NCBI RefSeq assembly: GCF_009826895.1
Contig: NZ_WUMV01000003.1
Span: forward strand, 947,501 to 1,011,500
Origin: Stappia sediminis
GTDB taxonomy: Bacteria; Pseudomonadota; Alphaproteobacteria; Rhizobiales; Stappiaceae
Length of the DNA stretch: 64,000 nucleotides
Direction of reading: 5' to 3'
Positions 17,148 through 25,979 of the stretch are shown piece by piece. The notes below the pieces were generated by a model. It was not told the origin of the DNA. It saw only the letters and a list, made by a program, of their open reading frames with translations, and searched no databases. The number at the start of each line of letters is the position of its first letter. The first letter of the stretch is position 1. Made by a program: the position numbers and the translations under genes.

Positions 17148-18923
17148 ATGGATCTTCAAACGCTTACATATCTCGTCGTCGGCGCGACCTTCGCGCTTTA
17201 CATCGGTATCGCCATCTGGGCGCGGGCCGGCACCACGGGCGAGTTCTACGCCGCGGGCCGCGGCGTTCATCCTGTCACCAACGGCATGGCAACGGCGGCG
17301 GACTGGATGTCGGCTGCCTCCTTCATCTCCATGGCGGGCCTCATTGCCTTCGTCGGTTATGACAACTCGACGTTCCTCATGGGCTGGACCGGCGGCTACG
17401 TGCTGCTCGCCATGCTGCTTGCGCCTTATCTGCGCAAGTTCGGCAAGTTTACGGTGCCTGAGTTCATCGGCGACCGGTTCTACAGCCCGACCGCGCGCTT
17501 CGTCGCGGTGGTCTGCCTGATCGTCGCTTCGCTGACATACGTCATCGGCCAGATGACGGGCGTTGGCGTCGCCTTCTCCCGCTTCCTCAACGTGCGGGCG
17601 GACGTCGGCCTGTTCATTGGCGCGGCGATCGTCTTCGCCTATGCGGTTCTGGGCGGCATGAAAGGCATCACCTATACCCAGGTGGCCCAGTATTGCGTGC
17701 TGATCCTGGCCTACACGATTCCCGCAATCTTCATCTCGCTGCAGCTTACCGGCGCAGCCTTCCCGCAAATCGGCCTGTTCTCCAACACGCTTGCGGACGG
17801 CATCCCGCTTCTCACCAAGCTGAACGAGGTGATCGGCGATCTCGGATTCGCCTCCTATACCGGGCACCATTCGAACACGCTCAACATGGTGTTGTTCACC
17901 CTGTCGCTGATGATCGGTACGGCGGGCCTTCCGCACGTCATCATCCGCTTCTTCACGGTGCCGAAGGTTGCGGACGCGCGCTGGTCGGCGGGCTGGGCGC
18001 TCGTCTTCATCGCGCTTCTCTACACGGTTGCGCCTGCGGTCGGCGCGATGGCTCGCCTCAACCTCGTCGATACGATCCAGATCGGCGAAGTCGGTTCGCC
18101 GGAAGGCAACCTTGCCTATGACGACCGTCCGGACTGGTTCAAGAACTGGGAGACCACGGGTCTTCTCACGTTCGAGGACAAGAATGGCGACGGCCGCATC
18201 CAGTACTATAATGACGCTTCGCAAAGCTTTGCCACCAAGGCCGAGGAATTCGGCTGGAAGGGCAACGAGCTGGACGTGAACCGCGACATCCTGGTGCTTG
18301 CCAATCCGGAAATCGCGCAGCTTCCGAACTGGGTGATCGCGCTGGTCGCCGCCGGCGGTCTTGCGGCTGCATTGTCGACGGCGGCCGGCCTTCTGCTGGC
18401 CATCTCCTCGGCGGTGTCGCACGACCTGATCAAGGGGGCCTACAATCCGAACATATCGGAAAAGGGAGAGCTGCTCGCAGCCCGTATCTCCATGGCGGTG
18501 GCGATCGGCGTTGCGACCTATCTCGGGCTCAATCCTCCGGGCTTTGCGGCCCAGACGGTGGCGCTCGCCTTCGGTCTTGCGGCGGCGTCGATCTTCCCGG
18601 CCTTGATGATGGGCATCTTCGTGAAGCGCATCAACAACAAGGGCGCGGTCGCCGGCATGCTCTCGGGCCTCATCTTCACCATCGTCTACATCTTCTGGTA
18701 CAAGGGGTGGCTCTTCATTCCGGGCACCAACTTCGCCCCGGATACGCCGGATGCATGGGTGTTCGGCATTTCGCCGCTCTCCATCGGTTCGGTGGGCGCA
18801 ATCCTGAACTTCGCGGTCGCCTACTTCGTGTCGAACGCGACCGAAGAGCCGCCGGAAGAGATCCAGCAGCTTGTCGAAAGCATCCGCATTCCGCGCGGTG
18901 CGGGTGCCGCCACGGGCCACTGA
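17148..18923 (+). CDS. Sodium/solute symporter, VC_2705 (ActP-like) family
   Basis: 591 residues with about 13 membrane helices of the SSS family: AGRGVHPVTNGMATAADWMSAASFI, VPEFIGDRFYS, VIGQMTGVGVAFSRFL and the core GTAGLPHVIIRFFTVPKV. Relatives carry small carboxylates such as acetate or pyruvate with Na+. Between helices a hydrophilic insert (about residues 320-380) contains D344-K-N-G-D-G-R-I, an EF-hand-type loop with Asn at position 12. It is in an operon with DUF4212, ends at a terminator 26 bases after the stop, and is followed by a cNMP-CBS-DUF294 gene of the type often found with these transporters. Confidence 0.92.
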   Translation: MDLQTLTYLVVGATFALYIGIAIWARAGTTGEFYAAGRGVHPVTNGMATAADWMSAASFISMAGLIAFVGYDNSTFLMGWTGGYVLLAMLLAPYLRKFGKFTVPEFIGDRFYSPTARFVAVVCLIVASLTYVIGQMTGVGVAFSRFLNVRADVGLFIGAAIVFAYAVLGGMKGITYTQVAQYCVLILAYTIPAIFISLQLTGAAFPQIGLFSNTLADGIPLLTKLNEVIGDLGFASYTGHHSNTLNMVLFTLSLMIGTAGLPHVIIRFFTVPKVADARWSAGWALVFIALLYTVAPAVGAMARLNLVDTIQIGEVGSPEGNLAYDDRPDWFKNWETTGLLTFEDKNGDGRIQYYNDASQSFATKAEEFGWKGNELDVNRDILVLANPEIAQLPNWVIALVAAGGLAAALSTAAGLLLAISSAVSHDLIKGAYNPNISEKGELLAARISMAVAIGVATYLGLNPPGFAAQTVALAFGLAAASIFPALMMGIFVKRINNKGAVAGMLSGLIFTIVYIFWYKGWLFIPGTNFAPDTPDAWVFGISPLSIGSVGAILNFAVAYFVSNATEEPPEEIQQLVESIRIPRGAGAATGH

Positions 18924-18948
18924 TCCTTGGCGATGTGCTAAAACAACC

Positions 18949-18975
18949 GGACCCCGCCACGGCGGGGTCCTTTTT
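18949..18975 (+). terminator. Rho-independent terminator after the symporter gene
   Basis: GGACCCCGCC-ac-GGCGGGGTCC followed by TTTTT: a 10-bp perfect GC-rich stem with a 2-base loop and U tract. It separates the symporter operon from the DUF294 gene, which starts 25 bases later and therefore needs read-through or its own promoter. Confidence 0.9.
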
Positions 18976-18999
18976 GTCCGAGATGTCGGGGACCATCGC

Positions 19000-20838
19000 A
19001 TGACGCCGGACCATACGGAAGTTCGCACCTTTCTCGCCCGCTATCACCCGTTCGACGTTCTTCCCGAAGACGCGCTGGACCGCCTCGGCCAATCCGGCAG
19101 TCTTGAAGATGTGCAGGCGGGCGATGCCTTCTATGACGTCGGCCACCGGCTGGAGGCGCTTTACGTCGTGCTTGCGGGCGAGGTCGAGCTTGTTTCGCCG
19201 GAAGGCGACGTGATTTCCCATTTCCGTCCGGGCGAGGCCTTCGGCGCGCGCACGCTCCTGCGGGACGGCATCGCCGCCCTGCGGGCCGTCGCAGTACGCG
19301 ATACGCAGGCACTTGCGTTCCCGCGCAAGCTTTTTGAGGATTATCTGAAAGCCTTTCCCGCCTTCGGCGCCTTTTTCGAGCGGCTGAAGCAGCAGGGCAG
19401 GCGGCCGAGCGCGGCCGTCGACACGACGAACGCCCTGATTTCCGCGCCCTTGCGCGAGGTCATGACGACGGACCCGATCGTCATCGCGCCGGACGCCACG
19501 ATCCGCGAAGCGGCGGAGGTTCTGGGACAAAAGGGCATTTCCTGCGTCCTCGTCGGTTCCGATCACCGCCTCGACGGCATCCTGACCACGGGCGATCTGA
19601 CGTCGCGCGTTCTGGCGAAGGGGCTCGATCCCTCGCGTCCCGTCTCGGATGTCATGACGAAGGATCCGCTTTCCTTCGCACCGGACGCGCTCGTCTTCGA
19701 CGCGATGATAGAGATGAGCGGGCGCCACATCGGCCATCTTCCGGTGGTCGACGGCGGGCGGCCCGTCGGCATCCTTACGAAGACGGACCTCATCCGCCGT
19801 CAGTCGGTATCGGCAGTCTTCATGATTTCCGACATCGGCCGGCTTTCGGCGCTTGAGGATCTGAAGGGTATCGTCTCCCAAATCCCGCAACTTCTCGCCC
19901 AGCTCGTGGGCTCGGGCGTCGAGGCGCACAAGGTCGGCCATTTGATCACCAGCATTGCCGATGCGCTGACGCGAAGGCTTTTGAAACTCGGCGAGGATCG
20001 TTTCGGCCCGCCGCCGGTCCCCTATCTCTGGCTTGCCTGCGGCTCGCAAGGGCGGCGCGAACAGACCGGCGTTTCGGACCAGGACAATTGCCTGATCCTG
20101 CATGACGATTATTCGGAGGCCGACCACGGCGCCTATTTCACGGATCTCGCGAAGTTCGTCTCCGACGGGCTGGATGCCTGCGGCTATTACTATTGCCCCG
20201 GCGAGATGATGGCGACCAATCCGAAGTGGCGCCAGCCGGTCAAGGTCTGGCGAAACTACTTCAGCGGCTGGATCGCCAGGCCAGACCCGATGGCGCAGAT
20301 GCTGTCGTCCGTCATGTTCGATCTTCGCCCCATCGTGGGCGACGAGACTCTTTATGCCGGCATGCACCGGGAAACGCTGGAGACGGCGCGGGCCAACTCC
20401 ATTTTCCGCGCGCATCTGATCGCCAATTCGCTGAAGCACACGCCCCCCTTGTCGCTCTTCCGGGGTTTTGCGCTGATCCGCTCCGGCGAGCACAAGGATA
20501 CGGTGGACCTGAAGCACTCCGGCGTCGTGCCGATCGTCGATCTCGCCCGCGTTTACGCGCTCGATGCGGCGATAGAGCCGGTGAACACGCGCGAGCGGCT
20601 GGTCGCGGCGCGCGAGGCGGGTTCCTTGAGCACGTCGGGAGCGGACGATCTGATCGACGCTTACGATCTCATTGCCGGCATTCGCCTGGAACATCAGGCG
20701 CGGCAGGTGCGCGAAGGCAAAAAGCCGGATAACTTCATGGCCCCGAATGCCCTTTCGGCGCTCGAACGCAATCACCTGAAGGATGCCTTCGGCGTGGTGA
20801 AGACCATGCAGTCGGCGCTTTCCTCGCGGGCGGCCTGA
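19000..20838 (+). CDS. cNMP-binding / CBS-pair / DUF294 nucleotidyltransferase-like protein
   Basis: 612 residues in four parts: a cyclic-nucleotide-binding-like domain (about 10-115, LYVVLAGEVELVSPEGDVISHFRPGEAFG), two CBS repeats (about 148-265, MTTDPIVIAPDATIREAAEVL and MTKDPLSFAPDALVFDAMIEM), a DUF294 nucleotidyltransferase-like domain (CGSQGRREQTGVSDQDNCLIL, resembling GlnD/GlnE active sites with the GS and D-x-D residues) and a DUF294 C-terminal helical domain. The start at 19000 lies just past the terminator; a longer in-frame start would overlap the symporter. The role is thought to be control of the linked symporter, but biochemical function is not established. Confidence 0.9.
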   Translation: MTPDHTEVRTFLARYHPFDVLPEDALDRLGQSGSLEDVQAGDAFYDVGHRLEALYVVLAGEVELVSPEGDVISHFRPGEAFGARTLLRDGIAALRAVAVRDTQALAFPRKLFEDYLKAFPAFGAFFERLKQQGRRPSAAVDTTNALISAPLREVMTTDPIVIAPDATIREAAEVLGQKGISCVLVGSDHRLDGILTTGDLTSRVLAKGLDPSRPVSDVMTKDPLSFAPDALVFDAMIEMSGRHIGHLPVVDGGRPVGILTKTDLIRRQSVSAVFMISDIGRLSALEDLKGIVSQIPQLLAQLVGSGVEAHKVGHLITSIADALTRRLLKLGEDRFGPPPVPYLWLACGSQGRREQTGVSDQDNCLILHDDYSEADHGAYFTDLAKFVSDGLDACGYYYCPGEMMATNPKWRQPVKVWRNYFSGWIARPDPMAQMLSSVMFDLRPIVGDETLYAGMHRETLETARANSIFRAHLIANSLKHTPPLSLFRGFALIRSGEHKDTVDLKHSGVVPIVDLARVYALDAAIEPVNTRERLVAAREAGSLSTSGADDLIDAYDLIAGIRLEHQARQVREGKKPDNFMAPNALSALERNHLKDAFGVVKTMQSALSSRAA

Positions 20839-20870
20839 GTGCTCGCCGCACGAAAGTACTGGGTCATTTC

Positions 20871-21404
20871 ATGCTTCTTGGTCTCGTCGGCACTCTCGTC
20901 CTCGGCATCGCTATCGGCGGCGTTCTTACCGCGCTTTACCGGCTTTCGGGCCGCCGGTTGCCGAAATGGATCATCCCCGTGGGTGCCGGTCTTGGCATGA
21001 TCGTCTTTCACGCCTGGAACGAATATACGTGGTTCGCCCGCACGGCCTCGCAATTGCCGCCCGACGTTCAGGTCGGCCAGACCTACACCGTTAAGAACGC
21101 AATCCAGCCGTGGACCCTCGTCTTTCCCCGGATCGACCGCTTCTCGGCGGTGGATCTCGGTTCGGTGCGCACGAATGAAAAAGCGCCGGGCTATCGTCTC
21201 GCGCAGGTCCATCTCGTCACGCGCTTTGCCCCCACGGGCACCACGCGCCAGCTGTTCGACTGTAACGAGCCCCGCCGCATGGTCCTTGGCGAGGATACCG
21301 AGTTCAACGAGGACGGCCTGCCGAAGACCCCGAACTGGCAGGTGCTTCCGGCGAACGACCCGCTGCTTGAGAAGGTCTGCACCACACCGCTCGCCTCGGG
21401 TTGA
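20871..21404 (+). CDS. Hypothetical membrane-anchored protein
   Basis: 177 residues with two closely spaced hydrophobic helices at the N-terminus (about 3-20 and 34-52, separated by YRLSGRRLPKW), then a hydrophilic domain probably facing the periplasm, containing a possible Cys pair (FDCNEPRRMVLGEDTEF and EKVCTTPL). Codon usage matches neighbouring genes. It begins 32 bases after the DUF294 stop on the same strand and may be co-transcribed. I do not recognise a family and assign no function. Confidence 0.65.
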   Translation: MLLGLVGTLVLGIAIGGVLTALYRLSGRRLPKWIIPVGAGLGMIVFHAWNEYTWFARTASQLPPDVQVGQTYTVKNAIQPWTLVFPRIDRFSAVDLGSVRTNEKAPGYRLAQVHLVTRFAPTGTTRQLFDCNEPRRMVLGEDTEFNEDGLPKTPNWQVLPANDPLLEKVCTTPLASG

Positions 21405-21441
21405 GAAGCGTTTCGATCCGAGAGCGCGCGCCAAAACCTCT

Positions 21442-21483
21442 TTCCTGTCATGCCCGCGAAGGCGGGCAACCAGTATCCACGGA
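21442..21483. repeat. Dispersed intergenic palindromic repeat
   Basis: CCTGTCATGCCCGCGAAGGCGGGCAACCAGTATCCACGG-type element with stem TGCCCGC / GCGGGCA around a short loop. This sequence type (TGTCATGCCCGCG...GGCGGGCATCCAGT) is a widespread intergenic repeat in alphaproteobacteria. It sits in the gap between the hypothetical membrane protein and the codA-like gene; nothing else is evident there. Confidence 0.65.
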
Positions 21484-21584
21484 ATTCAGCCGCTTTATCG
21501 ACATCGATTGAGGGCATGACGCAACCATTGAATCAGTGCCAATATCGCCCTCACCGAATTTGAGTCGATTTTGGAGCCGCACCC

Positions 21585-22877
21585 ATGACCTTCGATCTCC
21601 TGATCAAAAACGCCACCCTGCCGGACGGGCGAAAGGGCATGGACATCGCCTGCGCGGGCGGGCGCATCGCGGCGGTAGAGCGCGCCATCGCGGGTGAAGC
21701 CGCCCGCATGATCGAGGCGAACGGGCGTCTCGTCTCACCGCCTTTCGTCGACAGCCATTTTCACATGGACGCGACGCTTTCGCTCGGCCTGCCGCGCATG
21801 AACGAGAGCGGCACCCTTCTGGAAGGCATCGCGCTCTGGGGCGAATTGAAGCCGCTTCTCACCCATGAAGCGGTGATGGAGCGCGCGCTCAGATATTGCG
21901 ATCTCGCCGTCTCGCAGGGGCTCCTTGCGATCCGCACCCACGTCGATATCTGCGACGACAGGCTTCTTGCGGTCGAAGCGCTTCTGGAAGTGAAAAAGCG
22001 GATCGCGCCCTACATCGACCTGCAGCTCGTCGCCTTCCCGCAGGACGGGTTCTACCGCTCGCCGAACGCGGAAAAGAACCTCATCCGCGCGCTTGACATG
22101 GGCGTCGATATCGTCGGCGGCATCCCGCATTTCGAGCGCACGATGGCTGACGGAGCGAGAAGTGTTTCCGCCCTTTGCGAAATCGCCGCCGAGCGTGGGC
22201 TGATGGTCGATATGCACTGCGACGAGACGGACGATCCGATGTCGCGTCATATCGAGACCCTGGCCTATGAGACACAGCGCTTGGGCCTTCAGGGTCGTGT
22301 CGCCGGCTCGCATCTCACGTCCATGCATTCCATGGACAATTATTACGTTTCGAAGCTGCTGCCGCTGATCGCCGAGGCCGGGGTTTCGGCCATCGCCAAT
22401 CCGCTGATCAACATCACGATACAAGGCCGCCACGACACCTACCCGAAGCGGCGCGGCCAGACGCGCGTGCCGGAAATGCGCTCGCAGGGCATCAACGTCG
22501 CTTTCGGCCACGACTGCGTAATGGATCCCTGGTATTCGCTGGGCTCCGCGGACATGCTGGAGGTCGCCTCCATGGGTCTGCACGTCGCCCATATGACCTC
22601 GCGCGAGGCGATACGTTACGTCTTCGATTGCGTGACGAAAAATCCGGCGAAGATCATGGGGCTTGAGGGCTACGGCCTCAAAGTCGGCTGTAAGGCCGAT
22701 ATGGTACTCCTGCAGGCGGCCGATCCGATAGAGGCGATAAGGCTCAAGGCCCGCCGCCTTGCGGTGGTGAAGTCGGGCCGGGTCATTTCCGAAACGCCTG
22801 CGCAACTCGCAAGGCTCTCGCTCGAGGGGCGGCCCGAAACGGTCGATCCGGCGGACTATACGCCCGCCGGAAGCTGA
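21585..22877 (+). CDS. codA: Cytosine deaminase-like amidohydrolase (CodA family)
   Basis: 430 residues of the amidohydrolase superfamily, matching my recollection of E. coli CodA throughout: metal-binding HFHMD (H58, H60), TRTHVDICD, LQLVAFPQDGF, IPHFERT, DMHCDETDD, ASHLTSMHS-type metal His, LINITIQGRHDTYPKRRG and GHDCVMDPWYSLG with the metal/catalytic Asp. CodA converts cytosine to uracil; relatives act on isoguanine, creatinine or other amidine rings. It has its own promoter region. The eda stop follows 7 bases after its stop on the opposite strand. No cytosine permease is adjacent, though an uncharacterised BMP importer lies 8 kb upstream. Confidence 0.85.
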   Translation: MTFDLLIKNATLPDGRKGMDIACAGGRIAAVERAIAGEAARMIEANGRLVSPPFVDSHFHMDATLSLGLPRMNESGTLLEGIALWGELKPLLTHEAVMERALRYCDLAVSQGLLAIRTHVDICDDRLLAVEALLEVKKRIAPYIDLQLVAFPQDGFYRSPNAEKNLIRALDMGVDIVGGIPHFERTMADGARSVSALCEIAAERGLMVDMHCDETDDPMSRHIETLAYETQRLGLQGRVAGSHLTSMHSMDNYYVSKLLPLIAEAGVSAIANPLINITIQGRHDTYPKRRGQTRVPEMRSQGINVAFGHDCVMDPWYSLGSADMLEVASMGLHVAHMTSREAIRYVFDCVTKNPAKIMGLEGYGLKVGCKADMVLLQAADPIEAIRLKARRLAVVKSGRVISETPAQLARLSLEGRPETVDPADYTPAGS

Positions 22878-22884
22878 TCTCTCA

Positions 22885-23514
22885 TCAGCCTTTCAGCGCT
22901 GCGACGGCTTCCTTGGCAAGCTTGGTGATCGCGGCGAAGTCGCCCGCCTCCACCAGCTTGTCGGGCGCAACCCATGACCCGCCGACGGTCACCACATTGG
23001 GAAGTGCGAGATAGTTGCGCGCATTGTCGAGCGAGACCCCGCCGGTCGGGCAGAATTTCACGTCCGGAAGCGGGCTCGACATGGATTTCAGCATCGGCAC
23101 GCCGCCCGCCGCCTCGGCGGGGAAGAACTTCAGCACCTCGAAGCCCTGATCGGCCAGTTCCATCGCCTCCGTTGGCGTGGCGGAACCGGGCAGGAAGGGC
23201 AGGTTCGCCCGCTTCACGGCTTCGATCAGCTCCGCCGGAGAACCGGGGCTGACGCCGAAGACGGAGCCTGCCTCCATCGTCGCTTCCACATCGTGAGCCC
23301 CGCGCAGTGTGCCCGCGCCGACGATTGCGTCCGGGCAGGCGTCCTTGATCGCGCGGATCGCGTCGAGCGCAACCGGCGTCCGCAATGTGATCTCCAGCAC
23401 CGGCAACCCGCCTTCCACGAGCGCTTTCGCCAGCGGTACGGCATCTTCCAGCCGCTTGATCACGATCACGGGGATCATCGGGGCGGCGGCGCAGATTTCC
23501 GAAACGGATGTCAT
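22885..23514 (-). CDS. eda: 2-dehydro-3-deoxyphosphogluconate (KDPG) aldolase
   Basis: 209 residues, normal for Eda. The Schiff-base Lys is K129 in EVLKFFPAE and the catalytic Glu is E41 in PVLEITLRTP; GAGTLR, GVSPGSP and CPTGGVSLDN are the phosphate-binding and loop motifs. It cleaves KDPG to pyruvate and glyceraldehyde 3-phosphate at the end of the Entner-Doudoroff pathway. It starts 4 bases after the pgi stop, so pgi and eda form an operon. Confidence 0.95.
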   Translation of the reverse strand: MTSVSEICAAAPMIPVIVIKRLEDAVPLAKALVEGGLPVLEITLRTPVALDAIRAIKDACPDAIVGAGTLRGAHDVEATMEAGSVFGVSPGSPAELIEAVKRANLPFLPGSATPTEAMELADQGFEVLKFFPAEAAGGVPMLKSMSSPLPDVKFCPTGGVSLDNARNYLALPNVVTVGGSWVAPDKLVEAGDFAAITKLAKEAVAALKG

Positions 23515-23518
23515 AAAA

Positions 23519-25177
23519 TCACTTCCTGTCTTTGGTTAGCCGGGAAAGAAGTCCCTTCGTGGAGGCGTCGAGGCCGGCGGTATTCGTGGCCTCGCCGGAA
23601 ACGAGCGGCGCAAGCTGGCCGGCAAGTTCCTTGCCCAGTTCCACGCCCCACTGGTCGTAGGAGTTCACGTTCCAGATCGCGCCCTGCACGAAGACCTTGT
23701 GCTCGAAAAGCGCAATCAGCCGCCCAAGCGTGTAAGGGTCCAGCCGGTCGTAGAGGATAACGGTCGAGGGCCGGTCGCCGGGGAAGGTGCGATGGGGCGC
23801 AAGCTTGTCGATCTCTTCCGCGCTAGCGCCTTTCTTGGCCATTGCCGCGCGCACGTCTTCTTCCGAACGTCCGAAGGCGAGCGCGCGCGCCTGTGCAAGG
23901 CAGTTGGCGAGCAGCAGGTTGTGGTGGCCCTCCATCCCGTTTCGTGCGTTCACGGCGGCCATAAAATCGACGGGGATGACGTCCGTTCCCTGGTGCAGAA
24001 GCTGGAAGAAGGAATGCTGGGCGTTGGTGCCGGGTTCGCCCCAGATGATCGGGCCGGTCTCGCTATGCGGCGGCTCGCCCTCGTGCGTCACCCGCTTGCC
24101 GTTGCTTTCCATGTCGAGCTGCTGGACATAGGCCGCGAAACGGTCGAGCCGCTGGTCGTAGGGGATAAGTGCCACCGTCGGAAGGTCCAGCGCGTTGCGC
24201 CGCCATATGCCGACAAGCGCCAGCAGCACGGGCAGGTTTTCGCTCAAGGGCGCTTCACGGAAGTGCCGGTCCATCGCTTCCGCGCCTGCAAGGAACTTGC
24301 GGAATCCCTCCGCGCCGATGGCGATCGCAAGCGGCAGGCCGATCGAAGACCAGATGGAATATCGCCCGCCGACCCAGTCCCAAAAGCCGAAGACGCGGGC
24401 CTCGTCGATGCCGAAATCGGCGGTCGCATCAAGGTTGGTGGATACGGCGGCGAAATGCTTGCCGGCATCCTGGCCGAGCTTCGCCTCCACCCAGGCGCGC
24501 GCGGAGCGCGCGTTGGTCATGGTCTCAAGCGTGGTGAAGGTCTTGGACGCGACGATAAAGAGCGTGCGGGCGGGGTCCAGCGTCTTCACCGTATCGGCCA
24601 GATGCGCGCCGTCCACGTTGGAGACGAAATGCAGGCGCGGGCCGTCGGCATCGGGCGCAAGGGCGCGCACCGCCATCGCGGGTCCGAGGTCCGATCCGCC
24701 AATGCCGATGTTGACGACATCGGTAAAGGGCTTTCCGTCGGCCGCCGCATATTTGCCGCTGCGCACGTCCTCGGCGAAGGCGAGAAACCGGTCCAGCGTT
24801 TCGCGCACCTTGGGCATCACGTCTTCGCCGTCGACCATGACCTTCGCATCCGCCCCGGCGCGCAGTGCCGTATGCAGGACGGCGCGCCCTTCCGTCAGGT
24901 TGATGGGTTCGCCTGAGAACATCGCCTCGCGCCGCACCTCGACATCGGCGGCCTGTGCGAGGGCGATGAGCGCGTCGAGCGCGGCCTCGTCGAGCTTCTC
25001 CTTCGAGTAGTCGATCAGGAGATCGTCGAGCGTGGCGGACAACCGCTCGAAACGTTTGTCATCCTCGGCGAAAAGGCCGGAAAGATGTATGGGACGCAGG
25101 CGGCTTGCCTCCCCGTGGACAAGGCTCCACGCATCGCTGAGTGCGGCCTGCCTTGCGTCTTGCGGTGTTCCGGCCAA
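23519..25177 (-). CDS. pgi: Glucose-6-phosphate isomerase
   Basis: 552 residues with [26 protein letters not shown], the signature [20 protein letters not shown], and [10 protein letters not shown] near the C-terminus. It interconverts glucose 6-phosphate and fructose 6-phosphate. The start is unusual: conserved protein begins [16 protein letters not shown], and the only well-placed start is TTG at 25177, behind AAGGAGG and a 5-base spacer. The in-frame open extension to 25480 contains no family sequence. Coupled to eda, giving a sugar-phosphate/Entner-Doudoroff pair. Confidence 0.93.
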   Translation of the reverse strand: MAGTPQDARQAALSDAWSLVHGEASRLRPIHLSGLFAEDDKRFERLSATLDDLLIDYSKEKLDEAALDALIALAQAADVEVRREAMFSGEPINLTEGRAVLHTALRAGADAKVMVDGEDVMPKVRETLDRFLAFAEDVRSGKYAAADGKPFTDVVNIGIGGSDLGPAMAVRALAPDADGPRLHFVSNVDGAHLADTVKTLDPARTLFIVASKTFTTLETMTNARSARAWVEAKLGQDAGKHFAAVSTNLDATADFGIDEARVFGFWDWVGGRYSIWSSIGLPLAIAIGAEGFRKFLAGAEAMDRHFREAPLSENLPVLLALVGIWRRNALDLPTVALIPYDQRLDRFAAYVQQLDMESNGKRVTHEGEPPHSETGPIIWGEPGTNAQHSFFQLLHQGTDVIPVDFMAAVNARNGMEGHHNLLLANCLAQARALAFGRSEEDVRAAMAKKGASAEEIDKLAPHRTFPGDRPSTVILYDRLDPYTLGRLIALFEHKVFVQGAIWNVNSYDQWGVELGKELAGQLAPLVSGEATNTAGLDASTKGLLSRLTKDRK

Positions 25178-25488
25178 CGTCGCCTCCTTATTCTGAAATC
25201 GCGTCCTTGTCGCAAAATTCCGTGACGAGGAAAAGACCTGATGTACGTTCCTCAAAAAGCGGTGTAGGGTTGCGCGAACTGTTCCTCCGGGGATTTTGTC
25301 TCCGTCGTCATCGCCGGGGTTGATCGGGGATCCAATCCACATCGCTGGATGCTCCAGCATATCAGTTAGCTTGCTGCGCTGTCCTACCGTAACAACAGAG
25401 GAAGGGCGGGAGCCGCGCTGTAAATCAGCCGCCGTTCGGTTCCGCGCGATCTTGGCGATTTTGCCGAGCACTAGCCACACGCACCGTT

Positions 25489-25539
25489 ACCTCTCCCCCG
25501 GCGGGAGAGGTCGGCGCGGAACGCGCCGGGTGAGGGGGG
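25489..25539. repeat. Dispersed palindromic repeat (same family as at 8.2-8.4 kb)
   Basis: ACCTCTCCC-ccggc-GGGAGAGGT followed by CGGCGCGGAACGCGCCGGGTGAGGGGGG. The order GGGAGAGGTCGG / spacer palindrome / CGCCGGGTGAGGGGG is the same as in the element at 8251-8286 read on the opposite strand. It is in the 394-base gap between pgi and zur, where I see no gene. Confidence 0.75.
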
Positions 25540-25571
25540 CTAAAATATCTTGCGGCAGCACCCGAACACAC

Positions 25572-25979
25572 TCACGCCCCCGCCTGCGTCGCGCATCCCG
25601 CGCAATGCCCGCGGATTTCTATCGTCGTCTTCGACGGCGAAAAGCGGTGCCCGTCCGCCCAGGCGGCAAGCCGTTCGCTGACCACGTCGTCGGAAAACTC
25701 GTCCACCTGGCCGCATGTTTCGCAGATCGCGAAGGCGATGATGCCCGCCTTGTGGCACTGCGGATGAGCGCAGGCGACGAAGGCGTTCATGCATTCCAGC
25801 CGGTGGATCAGCCCGTAGTCGATCAGCTTGTCGAGCGCCCGGTAGACCTGAAGCGGCGCGCGGAAACCATCCTCGCGAAGCTGGTCGAGGATCGAATAGG
25901 CGCTCATGGGCTGGTCCGCGCGCGACAGCGCATCGAAGACGAGCGACTGGTTGCGGGTCAGGCTCGGGGCAGCGGTCAT
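25572..25979 (-). CDS. zur: Zinc uptake regulator Zur (Fur family)
   Basis: 135 residues with a Fur-type winged helix (LDQLREDGFRAPLQVYRALDKLIDYGLIHRLE) and two CxxC pairs for structural zinc (AICETCG and HCAGCATQ), plus His-rich regulatory-site segments. Zn-bound Zur represses zinc uptake genes. Its start overlaps the znuB stop by 4 bp, so it is the last gene of znuCB-zur and autoregulated through the promoter shared with znuA. Confidence 0.93.
   Translation of the reverse strand: MTAAPSLTRNQSLVFDALSRADQPMSAYSILDQLREDGFRAPLQVYRALDKLIDYGLIHRLECMNAFVACAHPQCHKAGIIAFAICETCGQVDEFSDDVVSERLAAWADGHRFSPSKTTIEIRGHCAGCATQAGA

Noticed and set aside
17061-20775. Long minus-strand frames opposite the symporter and DUF294 genes
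   Set aside because: Low-complexity Arg/His composition and full overlap with well-supported genes; they result from third-position GC bias.
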